Below are positions 1 to 12,400 of a stretch of 64,000 bases of DNA, in pieces. Every line of letters begins with the position of its first letter. Positions within the stretch are counted from its first letter, which is position 1. The position numbers and the translations under genes are program-made. This stretch comes from Pectinophora gossypiella (Eukaryota > Arthropoda > Insecta > Lepidoptera > Gelechiidae). The notes beneath the pieces are model-generated. The model searched no databases and was not told where the DNA came from. It saw only the letters and a list, made by a program, of their open reading frames with translations. The stretch is from NCBI RefSeq assembly GCF_024362695.1, contig NC_065419.1, positions 6,014,678 through 6,078,677 on the forward strand, read 5' to 3'.

Positions 1-158
1 TTTAATATCTACCACAGTATGATAAATCTAGGGATAATATAATCGAGAAAATATACTTATAATTACATACCTGGTTTTCTAATATTCAAATTTACTCGTT
101 TGGCAGAATCTTTTTTTTCTGTGACAACATTGCGTATGACATTTATTCTTCAGTTTCA

Positions 159-169
159 AAGATGGCGGC
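159..169 (+). promoter_or_regulatory. AAGATGGCGGC promoter-type motif in the Tak1 5' region
   Basis: AAGATGGCGGC is the classic YY1/Pho-like housekeeping-promoter motif, often at or just after a transcription start. It lies 155 bp before the Tak1 ATG. If transcription starts upstream of it, its ATG (162) opens a 14-codon upstream ORF ending at 206. Seen directly as a motif; its use is inferred. Confidence 0.4.
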
Positions 170-323
170 CTTGTCGCAGTTGCTTTTCTTTGCCAAACAA
201 TACTGAGAAAATTGATATAACCAACTATTTTTACATATTTTATAAGAAAATTCAGAGAGATCTTGCCAATTGTTTTAGTTGATATATACTAGTCAATTTG
301 ATAATGTGATAATAAGTGTACAG

Positions 324-404
324 ATGGCTTCCAGTGTTCAAGACTCGCCTGTCCAGCAGACATTTGTAGAGGAGATAGATTACAGTGAGATACAGGAATT
401 ATCG
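324..404 (+). CDS. Tak1: Tak1 exon 1 (start codon)
   Basis: Encodes residues 1-27, beginning MASSVQDS and ending at QELS just before the kinase Gly-rich loop. The donor is GTAATT at 405 and the exon ends in phase 0. Context at the ATG is acagATGG, acceptable for an animal start. The Asp/Glu-Ile-Asp-Tyr stretch before the loop matches the usual TAK1 entry into the kinase domain. Confidence 0.85.
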
Positions 405-3400
405 GTAATTATACGGCAGGGTTGGCTGTTTATTCGGTAGAAAATAAAGTTGAGCGGAAAAGAGAGCTGATAAACTTTGTGTCAACAGGTGGTAGGAAAG
501 GGTGCCTTTGGTGTGGTGTGGAAGGGCCTATGGCGAAATACGTTTGTGGCTGTGAAGCATATCAACTCGGAAGCTGAGAAGCGGGAGTTCGCGATCGAGG
601 TGCGGCAGCTGTCGCGGGTGTCCCACCCGAACATCGTGCGGCTGTATGGCGCGTGCACGCAGGGCGCCCACGTATGCCTCGTTATGGAGTATGCGGAGGG
701 CGGCTCGCTCTACAACGTCCTTCACAATCGTCCTAAGCCCAAATACACAGCAGCACATGCTATGAGTTGGGCACGACAGTGTGCTGAGGTACAACATCCC
801 TTCAATATTATTATAAACTTGAAAAGCTCTTTGTTTTAAACAGTTACTAAATTGTATCAACAATAACACTGTTTTAAAGAGTACATATTAGAATGGGATT
901 GTAAATATTGTAATGTTTGTTATACAGTCTTGAATGAAAGGGAATGGAAGTATAAGTATCTATTGGAAGTTGTATGTAAATGTAGGTATACTACTGTGTT
1001 GTCTATCACGTTGTCTGTTATAAACAGTTGAATAAAGGTTATGAGTTGATATTCCATAAAAAATATATTCTTCAAGAAATGGTGGTGACGAATCATTAAA
1101 GTTCTGTGTGATCGATATCCAAAAAAATTACCTGATATTTCTAAAACATTACATACTAAAGGAAAATACAATACAGTATTATCACCATTTCAGCAAAAAT
1201 GATTTGATTAATTCCCAACAAATAATGCTGTTATTTTTCAAGATTTATGATAGCTCAATTATCTGCAATTTATTGATATTCAATAACAAACATTTCCAGG
1301 GAGTGGCATACCTGCATTCAATGAAACCAAAACCCCTAATACACCGTGACTTGAAGCCGCCAAACTTATTACTAGTGGGCTTCGGGCAGAGGCTAAAGAT
1401 ATGTGATTTTGGAACTGCAGCTGATAAGGCTACGTACATGACTAACAATAAAGGCAGTGCAGCGTGGATGGCACCTGAGGTAAGGGCATATGATGTATTT
1501 GTTAAAGAAAATCTTTGTCCTGTCTAAGGTGAGATTTACATAGACCATAACCTGATGGTGTGTTAATATTCAGCTCATTCATGTTTTTACATACATAACC
1601 ACATGCTTGTAATCCATATTGGATGGGCAGAGCTACAAGGAATCAAAAGACAACTTGTAGCCCCTTTTGATACAGTCCTGATAGATATAATGACTATAAT
1701 GTAAGATGTAAAGTAAGGATGTAAGAAGTCCGATTTTTAAATATTGGCTCTCTGTACAACAGAAGCATATCGCAAATAAGACAGTATTAACAATATTAAT
1801 ACTTCTATACATATATAGTTAATTTTACATGTATTTTCTATTGACATATTAGTTGTAATTGTATGGGTGTTTTATGCCACAATAAAGAAATTATATTATT
1901 ATATATTAATAATTTAAAGGCCCACCATGTAGAAAGGACACTATCTATGCCAGTTTTTACTCCATGCATGGATAGATTATCATAATTGATAATTATGTAT
2001 ATTTATAAAAACCAGTACTCTCAATCCATTCACAGTTAATGTGACCTATACAGTATTAGATAGAGTGGATGTACAGTAGATGACCAACCTTAGCAGGACA
2101 AATTGTTTTTTTGTATATAAACTATACCATATTGAGCAGCATGGTAAGTAGCTGGATATATCATACAAATTCCCTAAAGAATCAGTATAATTTTAATACT
2201 TAACTGCTGTGTGGCCTGTAAATGAACATAAAATTCTCTTCTTTAGATTGTTATTTACTCTGCTAGAGAACCTATATTTTTTTTGTCCTTTTAAAATGGA
2301 TTGTCTAGTGTCTACTGATGAGTACTGTTTATATATTCAGTAGAAGGGTATTATTATGTCACAACTTGGATATTTCTGTTGATACACCAATATTATTTAA
2401 ATAGTACTAACTGAATATGTCAGAGGTTCGTTCAAGGTTGCACCAATTATAGAAAAGGTGTAGGCAAGTTGGTTGCAGTGGCCACTCGGTCAAAAGGGCT
2501 TTAAATATCCCTGATCAACTTTGTGGATGGAGTCCACCTCCTGCTATGTGGTGGTTCAATAGGCGCGAGATCCAAATGGAAATACTTTTTTCATTTCAAG
2601 ACGCAATAGAGATCTCTGGCGCGTGCATATAGGGAGACCCAATTCCAACCAAACTGAGAAGATGGTTGGACAAAGTAGGATGACTGATTTTAAGTAGTAA
2701 TTTTTATGATTCTTCACTATGGTTTCCTTCACTACTAAACATACTTTAACCCGAAAAGTAACACAAAAGAAAGTTGGAAACATTACATTAAAATGGCTGT
2801 AGTTACTTTTTCTCACAATTTGCATTCAAATACAACATTTATTACAATATGAACATTTATTTTAAAAATGCTTATGTAACACACCATGTAGAGTGATATT
2901 TCACAAATCATACTCCTTAAATAAGAATACCGTAATAAATATTGTAAAGGAAAAGATGGGAAGATGAAATTAAAAAAAAAGGTGGCTTGAGCAATGTGGT
3001 GAAAAATGGCATTGGATCGGGAATTGTGGTGCACTCTTGGGGGGGCCTTTGCTAAAGGGCAAACTGGCACATAAGAATATAGAAAATAAACTACTATGAT
3101 ACTTTAAGGAAACTATAGTTGTTATGCAAAAAAAGTCAGTAATAAAGGCTTATATTATTATTATATTATTTAATAAATATTGCTTATATTGTAATGTTTC
3201 AGGTATTTGAGGGTTCATCTTACACAGAGAAGTGTGATGTATTTTCATGGGGCATCATTCTGTGGGAGGTGCTGTCAAGGAGGAAGCCCTTCGAGGAAGG
3301 CGGCTCGGCATTTAGGATCATGTGGGCTGTGCATACAGGTGACTTAACAACTTTAATTGTTTATATTGCGGCCCGCCTCATTGTTACATAATAGGGTATT

Positions 3401-6400
3401 TGACTGGGTCAAAGATAAATAGTTTAATAAACCTTATATTTAGTCAAACTGAATTAATATCAAATTTAGAACAGATAAACCGCAATCCACGCGCGAAATT
3501 TATTAATTCTTGAAAAATAACAATACGTCACAAATACAAACATAAAAACACAAACATAAAGATAATTTTTAAATTGAAAATCTAGAAATAAAAGCCAGTC
3601 TAATATGATCAAATCAGTTTAATTTTTCTTTTTGATTTACTTTCGAATTTTTATTATGAATTGACTGTTCTTACTGATGACGCCACAGTCCAGTATTTCC
3701 CTACAAATTCCATAGAAAATATTCGTAACAAGGTTTTGTAAAAAGTATCTCATTTGACTAAGCTGTCAAATAGCCTATTCATATAAAAATAGTCAATTCA
3801 GTTACTTTTTACTAAACGTCAAAACACGGAATTACTATGGAATTTGTATGAAAAAGCACACTGTGACGTCATAGAGAACGTGATAAATCGTAGGACTTAT
3901 TATGTTTGTCTTGATTTAAATTCTTGAAGGTTTTTCGTTAGTTTTAGATCTGTCTTTATTTAGTAATCAGAATTTCATTTTTTTTTTGAACCTAGTACAC
4001 AACCCAATTGAAAATATGTCAAAACGAAATATGAGGTAGATTTGTAATCTACCTTCTATTTAGCATTTTATAATTTATCTTTGACCCAGTCACCCACCCT
4101 ATTCGCATACACAGGCAAAGAATTAACTACAAGTCATATACGATAATCAACTACAATGCCTCTTCTTCTATCGTGTGGATTGTGACGTGAATTACCAACC
4201 CCATCAACCCTGGTGTCAGGGTTATTACTGAGCTGCCATAGGCCCCTGACTTGACTCATGTAACGACTACGTACTTACATCAGTAAGTAATAACCGGGAC
4301 CAACGGCTTAACGTGCCTTCCGAAGCACGGATCTTTTTACTTTTTGGACAATCAGGTGATCAGCCTGTAATGTCCTAACCAAACTAGGGATCACAAAGTG
4401 ATTTTTGTGATTTATCCCCATCGGGATTCGAACCCGGGACCTCCGGATCGTGAGCACAACACTCAACCACTGGACCACGGAGGCCGTTGCCTCAATGCCT
4501 CTATTATAACGCATGCAAAAGGTTCTATAAACATTTAACACTATAAATTACTTTTTCATATTACTGGGAAATACACAAATATATTAACTTCACAGTAAAC
4601 CAACAATAGGTACGCAAGTGTTACCAAGGTTTCTATTATGGGCACTAATGGCATGATTTATTTAATAATCTTGTCATAAGAGTATGGTTGACATCATCAC
4701 GCCCTAGATGACTCAGATAAGCTCTATAAAACTTACAGCACTGTTTAAATTGATTCATTGTCTTGTTTGAAATCATGTGTGTACTTATTCTATTTTGTAT
4801 TTGTCATCTCAATATTGGAAAGTTGTGGAAAGTACCATTATTTTTTTTTACCCTCATTTCTTGTTTTATTACATTGTTATTAGATTTATGATTCCTGTGT
4901 TCTGTTATGTTATTGAAAATTAAGCCGTTGACAAGTAACTAAAGAGTTTTTTTCTAAAAAAGCGGCTGAACCGATTTCAAATAAAGTGCAATATCGATTG
5001 TACAGTGTCGTTATACGCTATCGCTTGTGACGAAATACGCCGCGGACATTTTTTTACAGAGATTGGTTGCCTGTTTGTTATTCGAGGTCTATGATTTATA
5101 TACATATAATTTCATATATCGCTGTATATGACTTACATGATAATTTTGACATTACAGGACAAAGGCCGAACCTAATAGAGGGATGTCCAGAGCCTATAGA
5201 GCAGTTGATGACACAATGTTGGCACAAAGTGCCTGCAGAGCGACCTAGTATGGCCAAGGTAAGTTACAATGTCTTATTTTAATCTTGTGGCAATGTAATA
5301 CAATACATAAATAGCCCATAATGTATGTCAATGCTGGGTACAACCTCTACTCAATTAAACAGAAAAGCATCATACCCCCGTATGGTGCATACTTTTACAT
5401 AGTAATTGACTCCTACTTAATTATTTATTTGTTAGCATTCTGGAAGTATTATTTTCAATTCAACCGTATTTTAACTTTTCGTCACTTAATGATATTCTAG
5501 TCATTTTAAACTCTGTACGTACCACCCAATTATCTATGGAAATAATCCGATTAAATATGGTAGTTATAATTAAACCTGATGATGTAAAATTACACAAACA
5601 TGCAAATATTAATACAATACCATTTACCCACATTGCAGGTAGTAGAAATAATGTCGGCGCTGTGCGAGTACTTCCCGGGAGCGGACACTCCGATCGACTA
5701 CAACGACTGCGAAGAGGACGACTACAGCGAGTGTCTCGACGACGATTACATGACGCTCGACACGCACGAGAGCCTAGACACCGACCCTCCGGAGCGACTG
5801 TACGACGAGACGGTGTCCGAGCCTACGCAGAGAGACCATTTACACCTGCAACAGCCGCGTCCGCGCAGCTTTGTTGAGACACAAGTCAGTAAACTGCAAA
5901 CTCTAATGGCGGCGGAGGCGCAGCCGAAGACGGCGGCGTTGCCGCGCGACGAGCCGGACGTCCACAACAGGATAGGGCCCGTGCGCATCCCGCAGCAGTT
6001 CAAGCGGCCCGAAGCCACCATAACGCTGCAGCACGCGCCGGGCTCGCCCGCGGACGCCGCCTCGCTGGACTCGCTGCGGCCGCCGCGCAGCCCCGTAGTG
6101 TTCAGCGAAGCCTCCTCCCCGCGCCGCCTGTCCCCCATCGTCAACTACAACATCGGCAACATCAACCCGCGCCACGCCGACCTCGACCCCTACTACAACG
6201 ACAAGTTCTCCCCCGCCCGGAGCCCCTCGGTCCTCAGCAGCCCTAACTCAGTGAGGAAGGAGGACTACAATCAGAACTACTGTGACAGCAGGCTGAGTGG
6301 AAACAGTCCCATGACGCCCTTGAAGGAATACAACGGGAACGCGCTGCCACGCCTGCCCGTCGATCCCAGATATATGCCTTTACAGATTGAAGTCGATCCC

Positions 6401-9400
6401 GTAAGTTCTTGTTTATTTATTGTATTTATTAACACAGTTGGGTATCGCCTATTACAGACGGCGATACGGCTCACCAACAATCATAGTGGTCTAACAAAGC
6501 TCGAGTACTTAATGCATCATACAATGGCTGTACTTGTGATTACTAATTGGAAATATAGTCGTGACCTTTCTGTTATTCATTCCAAATAATACAATTACAT
6601 ATTGATTGTACATTGCGACACTGAAACCATTAATGGGTTCCTATCATTATTATATCATTTTTAGTTTTAGAACATTTTAGTTCCTCTAAAACTAAAAATG
6701 ATATAGTGATGGGCTGGCAGAGGAAGACCTAGAAGGACGTATATAGACCAAATTGCAGGTAGTAAATAGTAGGTAGTAGAAAGGAGGAGCTCGGTGGCGC
6801 AGCGGTAAAACGCGCTCGGTCTGCGATTGTTGAAGTTAAGCAACTTTCGCAAAGGCCGGTCATAGGATGGGTGACCACAAAAAATTGCTCCGTGCTTCGG
6901 AAGGCACGTTAAGCCGTTGGTCCCGGCTGCATTAGCAGTCGTTAATAACCACCAATCTGCACTGGGCCAGCGTAGTGGTTTAAGGCCCGATCTCCCTATC
7001 CATCCATAGGGAAGGCCCGCGCCCCAACAGTGGGGACGTTACTGGGCTGGTGATGAAGACCAAATTGGAGATGTCCTTAGAAAGGGTTTAGTATGACCTA
7101 CTCTGAACTGGCGTGCGTGTATGAAACGATTGATGAATGTGGAGGAAGCAAGAGAAGTGTCTCAAGATCGAAGCAAATGGAATTCCATAGTCTCTGCTTA
7201 CCCTGGTAGAAAATAGACGTGAGATTATGTATGTATGTAATAATGTTTTGGAAAGTAAGTTGACAGTAGCAGTATAATACCTCTTTTTATCTGGGTATTG
7301 CCCTAAACACTCCATTTGTCCAGCTTTAGTAAAGAGTAAATGATGTCTAAGGGTAAACTATAATAATGAAATATGTAAATGATCATAAAAAAATGCATGA
7401 ACATTTCTCTCATTAAATTAATCGAAACACCTCGCAAGTAATAGGAATAAAAATAAATGTCATCTTACAGGGAATATTGCAAGACTTTTAATTCGTAATT
7501 CAAAATTTAATTAAAACTCGAAAGAAGTGTTTCGATCTTTTTCATGACAAGTATCCGTTTTGCACAGTTCCAACAAAGAGAACAAAGAATGCTTATTCTA
7601 TTTCGGCACTTCGCGGAAAAGCCGAGAGTACGTATATCTATCAACGAATATATCTTTACGTTCCGTTTCTCAGATTTGAATACACATTTGTACATGCAGT
7701 AATATTAGTAATATTATTATTGGTATTCCAGAACGCGTGGGAGCTCCGTGACGTGTCGTTTGACGACTATGTGGACGTGAAGAATATGGCGGGCTTCGAC
7801 AAGTACTTCACGCACGGTGAGTGCCGCATGTTTTGTTTGTGCTTCTGCAGAAATAACGACAATGAAATGAAATGAAAATGAAAAATGTTTATTTTCTTTT
7901 ACAATAAAGCCTTAACTACTGGTGGATTGGGGTCTCCATTTAAGCGACATAGCCTGTGTTTGGAGGCCCCACTCTTCCATTATTACAAATAAATTGTATG
8001 TAAATAAAGCAGTGTGGTAGGTTTAAAAAAGACAAGTACTACGGCATGCAGATAGAATATATATCAGCACACCCAGCCCTACGATGTATAAATCTTGGGA
8101 TCAGCACATATTACTAGGACATAACAGGAATAGACTACTGGGTGTGCCGAGTATAACACTAGGTAACATATTGTAACATTGGATAAGACGAAAAACTATT
8201 CTAATGAGTGAGATTGATCAGCGCAATTGATTGACGGCGCATTGGCGCCTCTGCACTGTAAAGTCGTGAAATGTAAATAAATAAATAAAAAAATAAAAAA
8301 TCAGTAGGTGTCGTGTGCATTGCACAGTAAAGTGCGTGTGTGTGTGAGTGTTTGAGTGTGTGTGTGTGAGAGTGTGTGTGTGTGTGTGGTATCTAAATGA
8401 GAATGGTGTATAAGGCGCGGTTTGTGGGTGTATGAGAATCATACTGCAACAATCATGTAATACGATCCAGTAAAGACTCGATAACATCATAAGTTTGAGC
8501 TTGAATCCATTTTAGTAAAAGTGTTTTACATTCGTAATATTTTTTATCATATATATATATTTCTTTATTTATAATTGTACAAAAAGGCAGAACGTGAATT
8601 AAATTGACAAATAAAAACAAATACGAAAAATCAAGACTCCATGTTAACTAAACCCTTGATCACCTATATTCGATTCCCGTTGGGACATAATATGAATTCT
8701 GTTTATGTTCTTTTCTCTTAAGGTAGAAGTTAAGAAGATAAAACGTATCAAAGACAATGTTGGTGGCTAAAAATTACGATACATTTTATTGCTTACAAGG
8801 ACAGTTTCCATAATCACGTGCGAGTGCTATAAAAACAATCCTTTTTATTGCTTAGCTTTCTTAAGATTGCACAGTAGTTGAATTATTGTGTATATATATA
8901 CTCTTCATAGAAAGAAACATAAGCGTTTCATATTGCCAACGACCCGCTGGTGTCAAAAACCTTTCATAAAATTTAAAGTAAGACTAGCACATAAAACACA
9001 CTATACTAAGTCGTGCGCTACTGGTATAGGATCAAATAGAAAGTAAACAACCAATTAGCATGACTCATTCAAATTGATGGCAATTTGATGATTTTTCGCG
9101 TGTCAGTATACAATGTTATCACACACAATGTTCACTCAATATCAATATCTGTACTTAAATAAACGTAATATCTTGTAAGTATTTACTGCACGGCAACCGT
9201 GCCGCGCGCGGTTAGGATTATATCGGCTTCGACCAATAGCCGTACGTGATCCACGTAGATAATACGCATTTGCTGCGTTGCGCGCTGTAAGGTTGCCGTC
9301 TTCTTCTTCATCCATCAACCCTAGTGTCAAGGTTACTATTGAGCCTCCAAAGGCCCCTGACATGGCTCATGTAACGGCTACTAAATTACACTTACAGTAA

Positions 9401-12400
9401 GCAGTAACCAGGACCAACGGCTTAACGTGCCTTCCGAAGCACGGATCATCTTACTTTCGGACAATAAGGTGATCAGCCTGTAATGTCCTAACCAAACTAG
9501 AGATCACAAAATGTTTTTTGCGGTATGTCCCCATCGGAATTTGAACCCAGGACCTCCGGATCGTGAGCTCAACGCTTAACCACTGGACCAGGTTGCCGTG
9601 CAGACCCCGCACTGCACCCAAATTTGCCCCTAAAAATTACCCTATCTCAAGGTTTCGCTTTATAAGAGTTACTATCGCATTTGTAATATTAGTGTGTTAG
9701 TCTGAGTATGAATTTTTAAACCCTAGAATGCAAACCCCAATATATCACAGAGAAACAAAACAAAACTGACTCGAACAGATGCGTGATTGCAGTGAGCGGT
9801 GATATGAGTAATAGGGCGAAAATAGCTGGGTCCTGAGCCAGGACATACCAGAGAGTGAGTCAGTCGTGTTTATCTGTGATGCTCCTTTTGTTGGTAAATA
9901 CTAAGCTTGGTCTATGGTGACTCACTCACTACATCTAAACGCTAAAAGCTTTTTGTTCTAATTGTGCAATGCTAGGCGATAAATGTTAATGTTTTTGTTG
10001 TGCAATGCCACGTAACTGTGATGAAATGTTAGGATTACGACGTCGATAATTTATAGTAAAGACCGAAACTTAACGTTTGAGTGTCGAGGGATTTACACTT
10101 ACATAAAGTCACGCCCGTTAATTCTACTGCTATAAACATAGTCCAAATTGTCAAACGACAACCTTCAGTTCTTACTATCAACATCAGCACCGCATTAAAG
10201 CATAGGCTACTTATGCTGTAGCCTGGGTGCCCCCACCACGAATGGGCATAATTGGTTACAATTTACAAAACTGCTAAGTATTCCCCATGTTCAAAGGAGT
10301 AGTACTGATAACAAAAACAGGGATAGCTTATATAAATAATATAAAACAATAAACGAATAAATAAAAATAAATAAAATTTTATTTACGACCATTTGACTCC
10401 TACTAGGACTCCCCCACACGTGTAAGCCTTGGTAAATTTGGCGCCGAAAAGAACCGAATAATCACCCAAAAAGCATTACAAAGATTTCACGTCGAAAATT
10501 ATCAAGAATCCTGGTATAGTCGGCTCAAAGTGAAAATGATGTATACGCCCTTTCTTAACAGTTATTTTTGTTAACAAATCACACGGATCCGCAAGGTTCC
10601 GATTTTTATTCGGATTGAAATTAATTGAAAGAAATCGAAGGTTGAAAACAAAATTACGTGGTTTTTTTTCCATAAGGCGCTTGGTTTTTACTATAAAGCT
10701 ACAGACGATATCAGGTTTTCTAATTTACGAAAATATGAAATAAATTGCGGTCCTTAATTTGAGTGTTTATTTTGGCAAGTTCGTGCGTTAATTTGCCAAG
10801 TTCCATGTCGACGACAGACGGCGCAGTCTGGCGCTCCAGATGAAACAATCCTTGGACTGCTGTTGCCAGGACAAATTATCTCCCTTTTCATTGCGCAAGT
10901 CTTGAGATCCACTCATAATTGCAAAAAGTAACTGGCGTTGACAGCTATATTTAACCGACTTCACAAAAGGAGGTTTTTAATGATTTTATTTTTAATTAGT
11001 TAAATCACACGGTGTGAATTTAGTTTTATTTCTCACTGTTTGTGATTATTTTATTTTAAAGTTTTACAATAAATAAATAAATCAACTTGCGACTTACAAT
11101 TACAAATCAAATGTGTAGAAACTGTCAATTTGTAGATTAGGACAAATATAAATTAATAAAATAATAAATATGAACATAACATAGCATCACATTGGTATCC
11201 CCGAGTAGGTAGGCATAGTTTATTACACACCCTCCCCTCTTCCCTCCCGTCTTTCCAAAAATATAGATTGTTCCTAATTCCACCTAACAATGTTGATTAG
11301 CGCTATAATAGTACGACCATCAGGAACATTGAATTGTATTTTATCGATTGACAAACTCGATTCATCCTATTATGCCAATCGTCCATTAAATATATAAATC
11401 ACTGCTTGTTCATCTTAACGATCTTCAATATCATTAGACGTAAGACAGAGAAAGATAGACGTTATATAACGATTTATTGATCTCCATTAATACTCTGTAT
11501 CGAAGTATACCAAAAGTAGCTGCAATAACTTATTGGCAATAGTCAGTTCAAGCACTACCTTACGTACAGGCAAATATATAATATTTGTGTTTCTGTCTAC
11601 AAATATCCACAAAAAACAGCATCTAATATCATAACAGTGTTAGTAACCCTTTATATATCTCTTTCTGTCTGTTACCTTTTCACGCTTCAATAGCTAGTCT
11701 TGTATTAAAACTAAGAAATTCAAAAGCTGTAGTATGCCCGCCGATATCGGACCGGCGGATGCGTCGCCATTCGCTGCAGAATACCAACGTGAAATATCAA
11801 CGCTTACTCATAGTGAACTTCAAGCTACAGCATTTTAAAATTAGAACGCGTTACATGGACTTTTTATATATTATTTTCCGTAAACTCTATACATATAATA
11901 TTCTATAAGTGGGTACTCAAGTACTCTTACAATAGGCAGTCATAAAATATTCCAGCACAAGCGGCATGGCGTCACGTGTGGTGTAAATTATATCGATGTA
12001 TTTAAATAAAATAAATGTACTTTATTGAGCACAAAGAACACAAAGTACAGAAAATAGGAAGATGATCGTAATGCACAACAGGCGGCATTTGTTTTGACGC
12101 AGCGAATGCTATCTACGCTACGGTCAAAGCCCGCGATATAATTCGCACCGCGCGGAACCCGTGCCGCGGGCGCAGGGTGGTTTAGAGTCTTATTGATTCG
12201 AGAAACAAAAGTATGTAGCGACGATGTCAATCACAACACTTACCTTAAACATGGGCAAAATTAATATAATATGTTACAAGTGTAATGACACATGTCTCAT
12301 TTTTATTTGGAGATATAAAACATGATATTAAATCCTTAATAATAATAATAGGAATAAAACAATGACATGTCGTTATGCTATGTCATATGTAGCAACAACT

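Larger units (their letters stand above)
1480..3202 (+). other. Tak1 intron 3 with LINE remnants
   Basis: AT-rich intron. It contains a dispersed repeat at about 1583-1680 (shared with 49556-49640) and a degraded non-LTR reverse-transcriptase C-terminal remnant at about 2940-3090. The rest shows nothing recognisable. Confidence 0.7.
3339..5157 (+). other. Tak1 intron 4 with two inserted elements
   Basis: Holds a terminal-inverted-repeat element (3390-4103) and a SINE (4164-4492). The section 4930-5045 looks like an old repeat (aaccgatttc-type words). No gene content. Confidence 0.7.
6401..7731 (+). other. Tak1 intron 6 with a SINE nested in a LINE
   Basis: Carries a LINE fragment split by a chimeric SINE (6713-7230). 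The remainder, about 7240-7731, is AT-rich and without recognised features. Confidence 0.7.

Noticed and set aside
100..282. 60-codon open frame upstream of Tak1
   Set aside because: No recognised similarity, begins without ATG, and lies in the presumed promoter/5' UTR.
4308..4541. Peptide with [14 protein letters not shown] in a minus-strand frame
   Set aside because: Translation of the tRNA-like SINE head; a well-known artefact.
5746..6144. Minus-strand open frame opposite Tak1 exon 6
   Set aside because: Shadow of a GC-rich coding exon.
8218..8490. 90-codon frame with His-Thr repeats
   Set aside because: Produced by the TG microsatellite.
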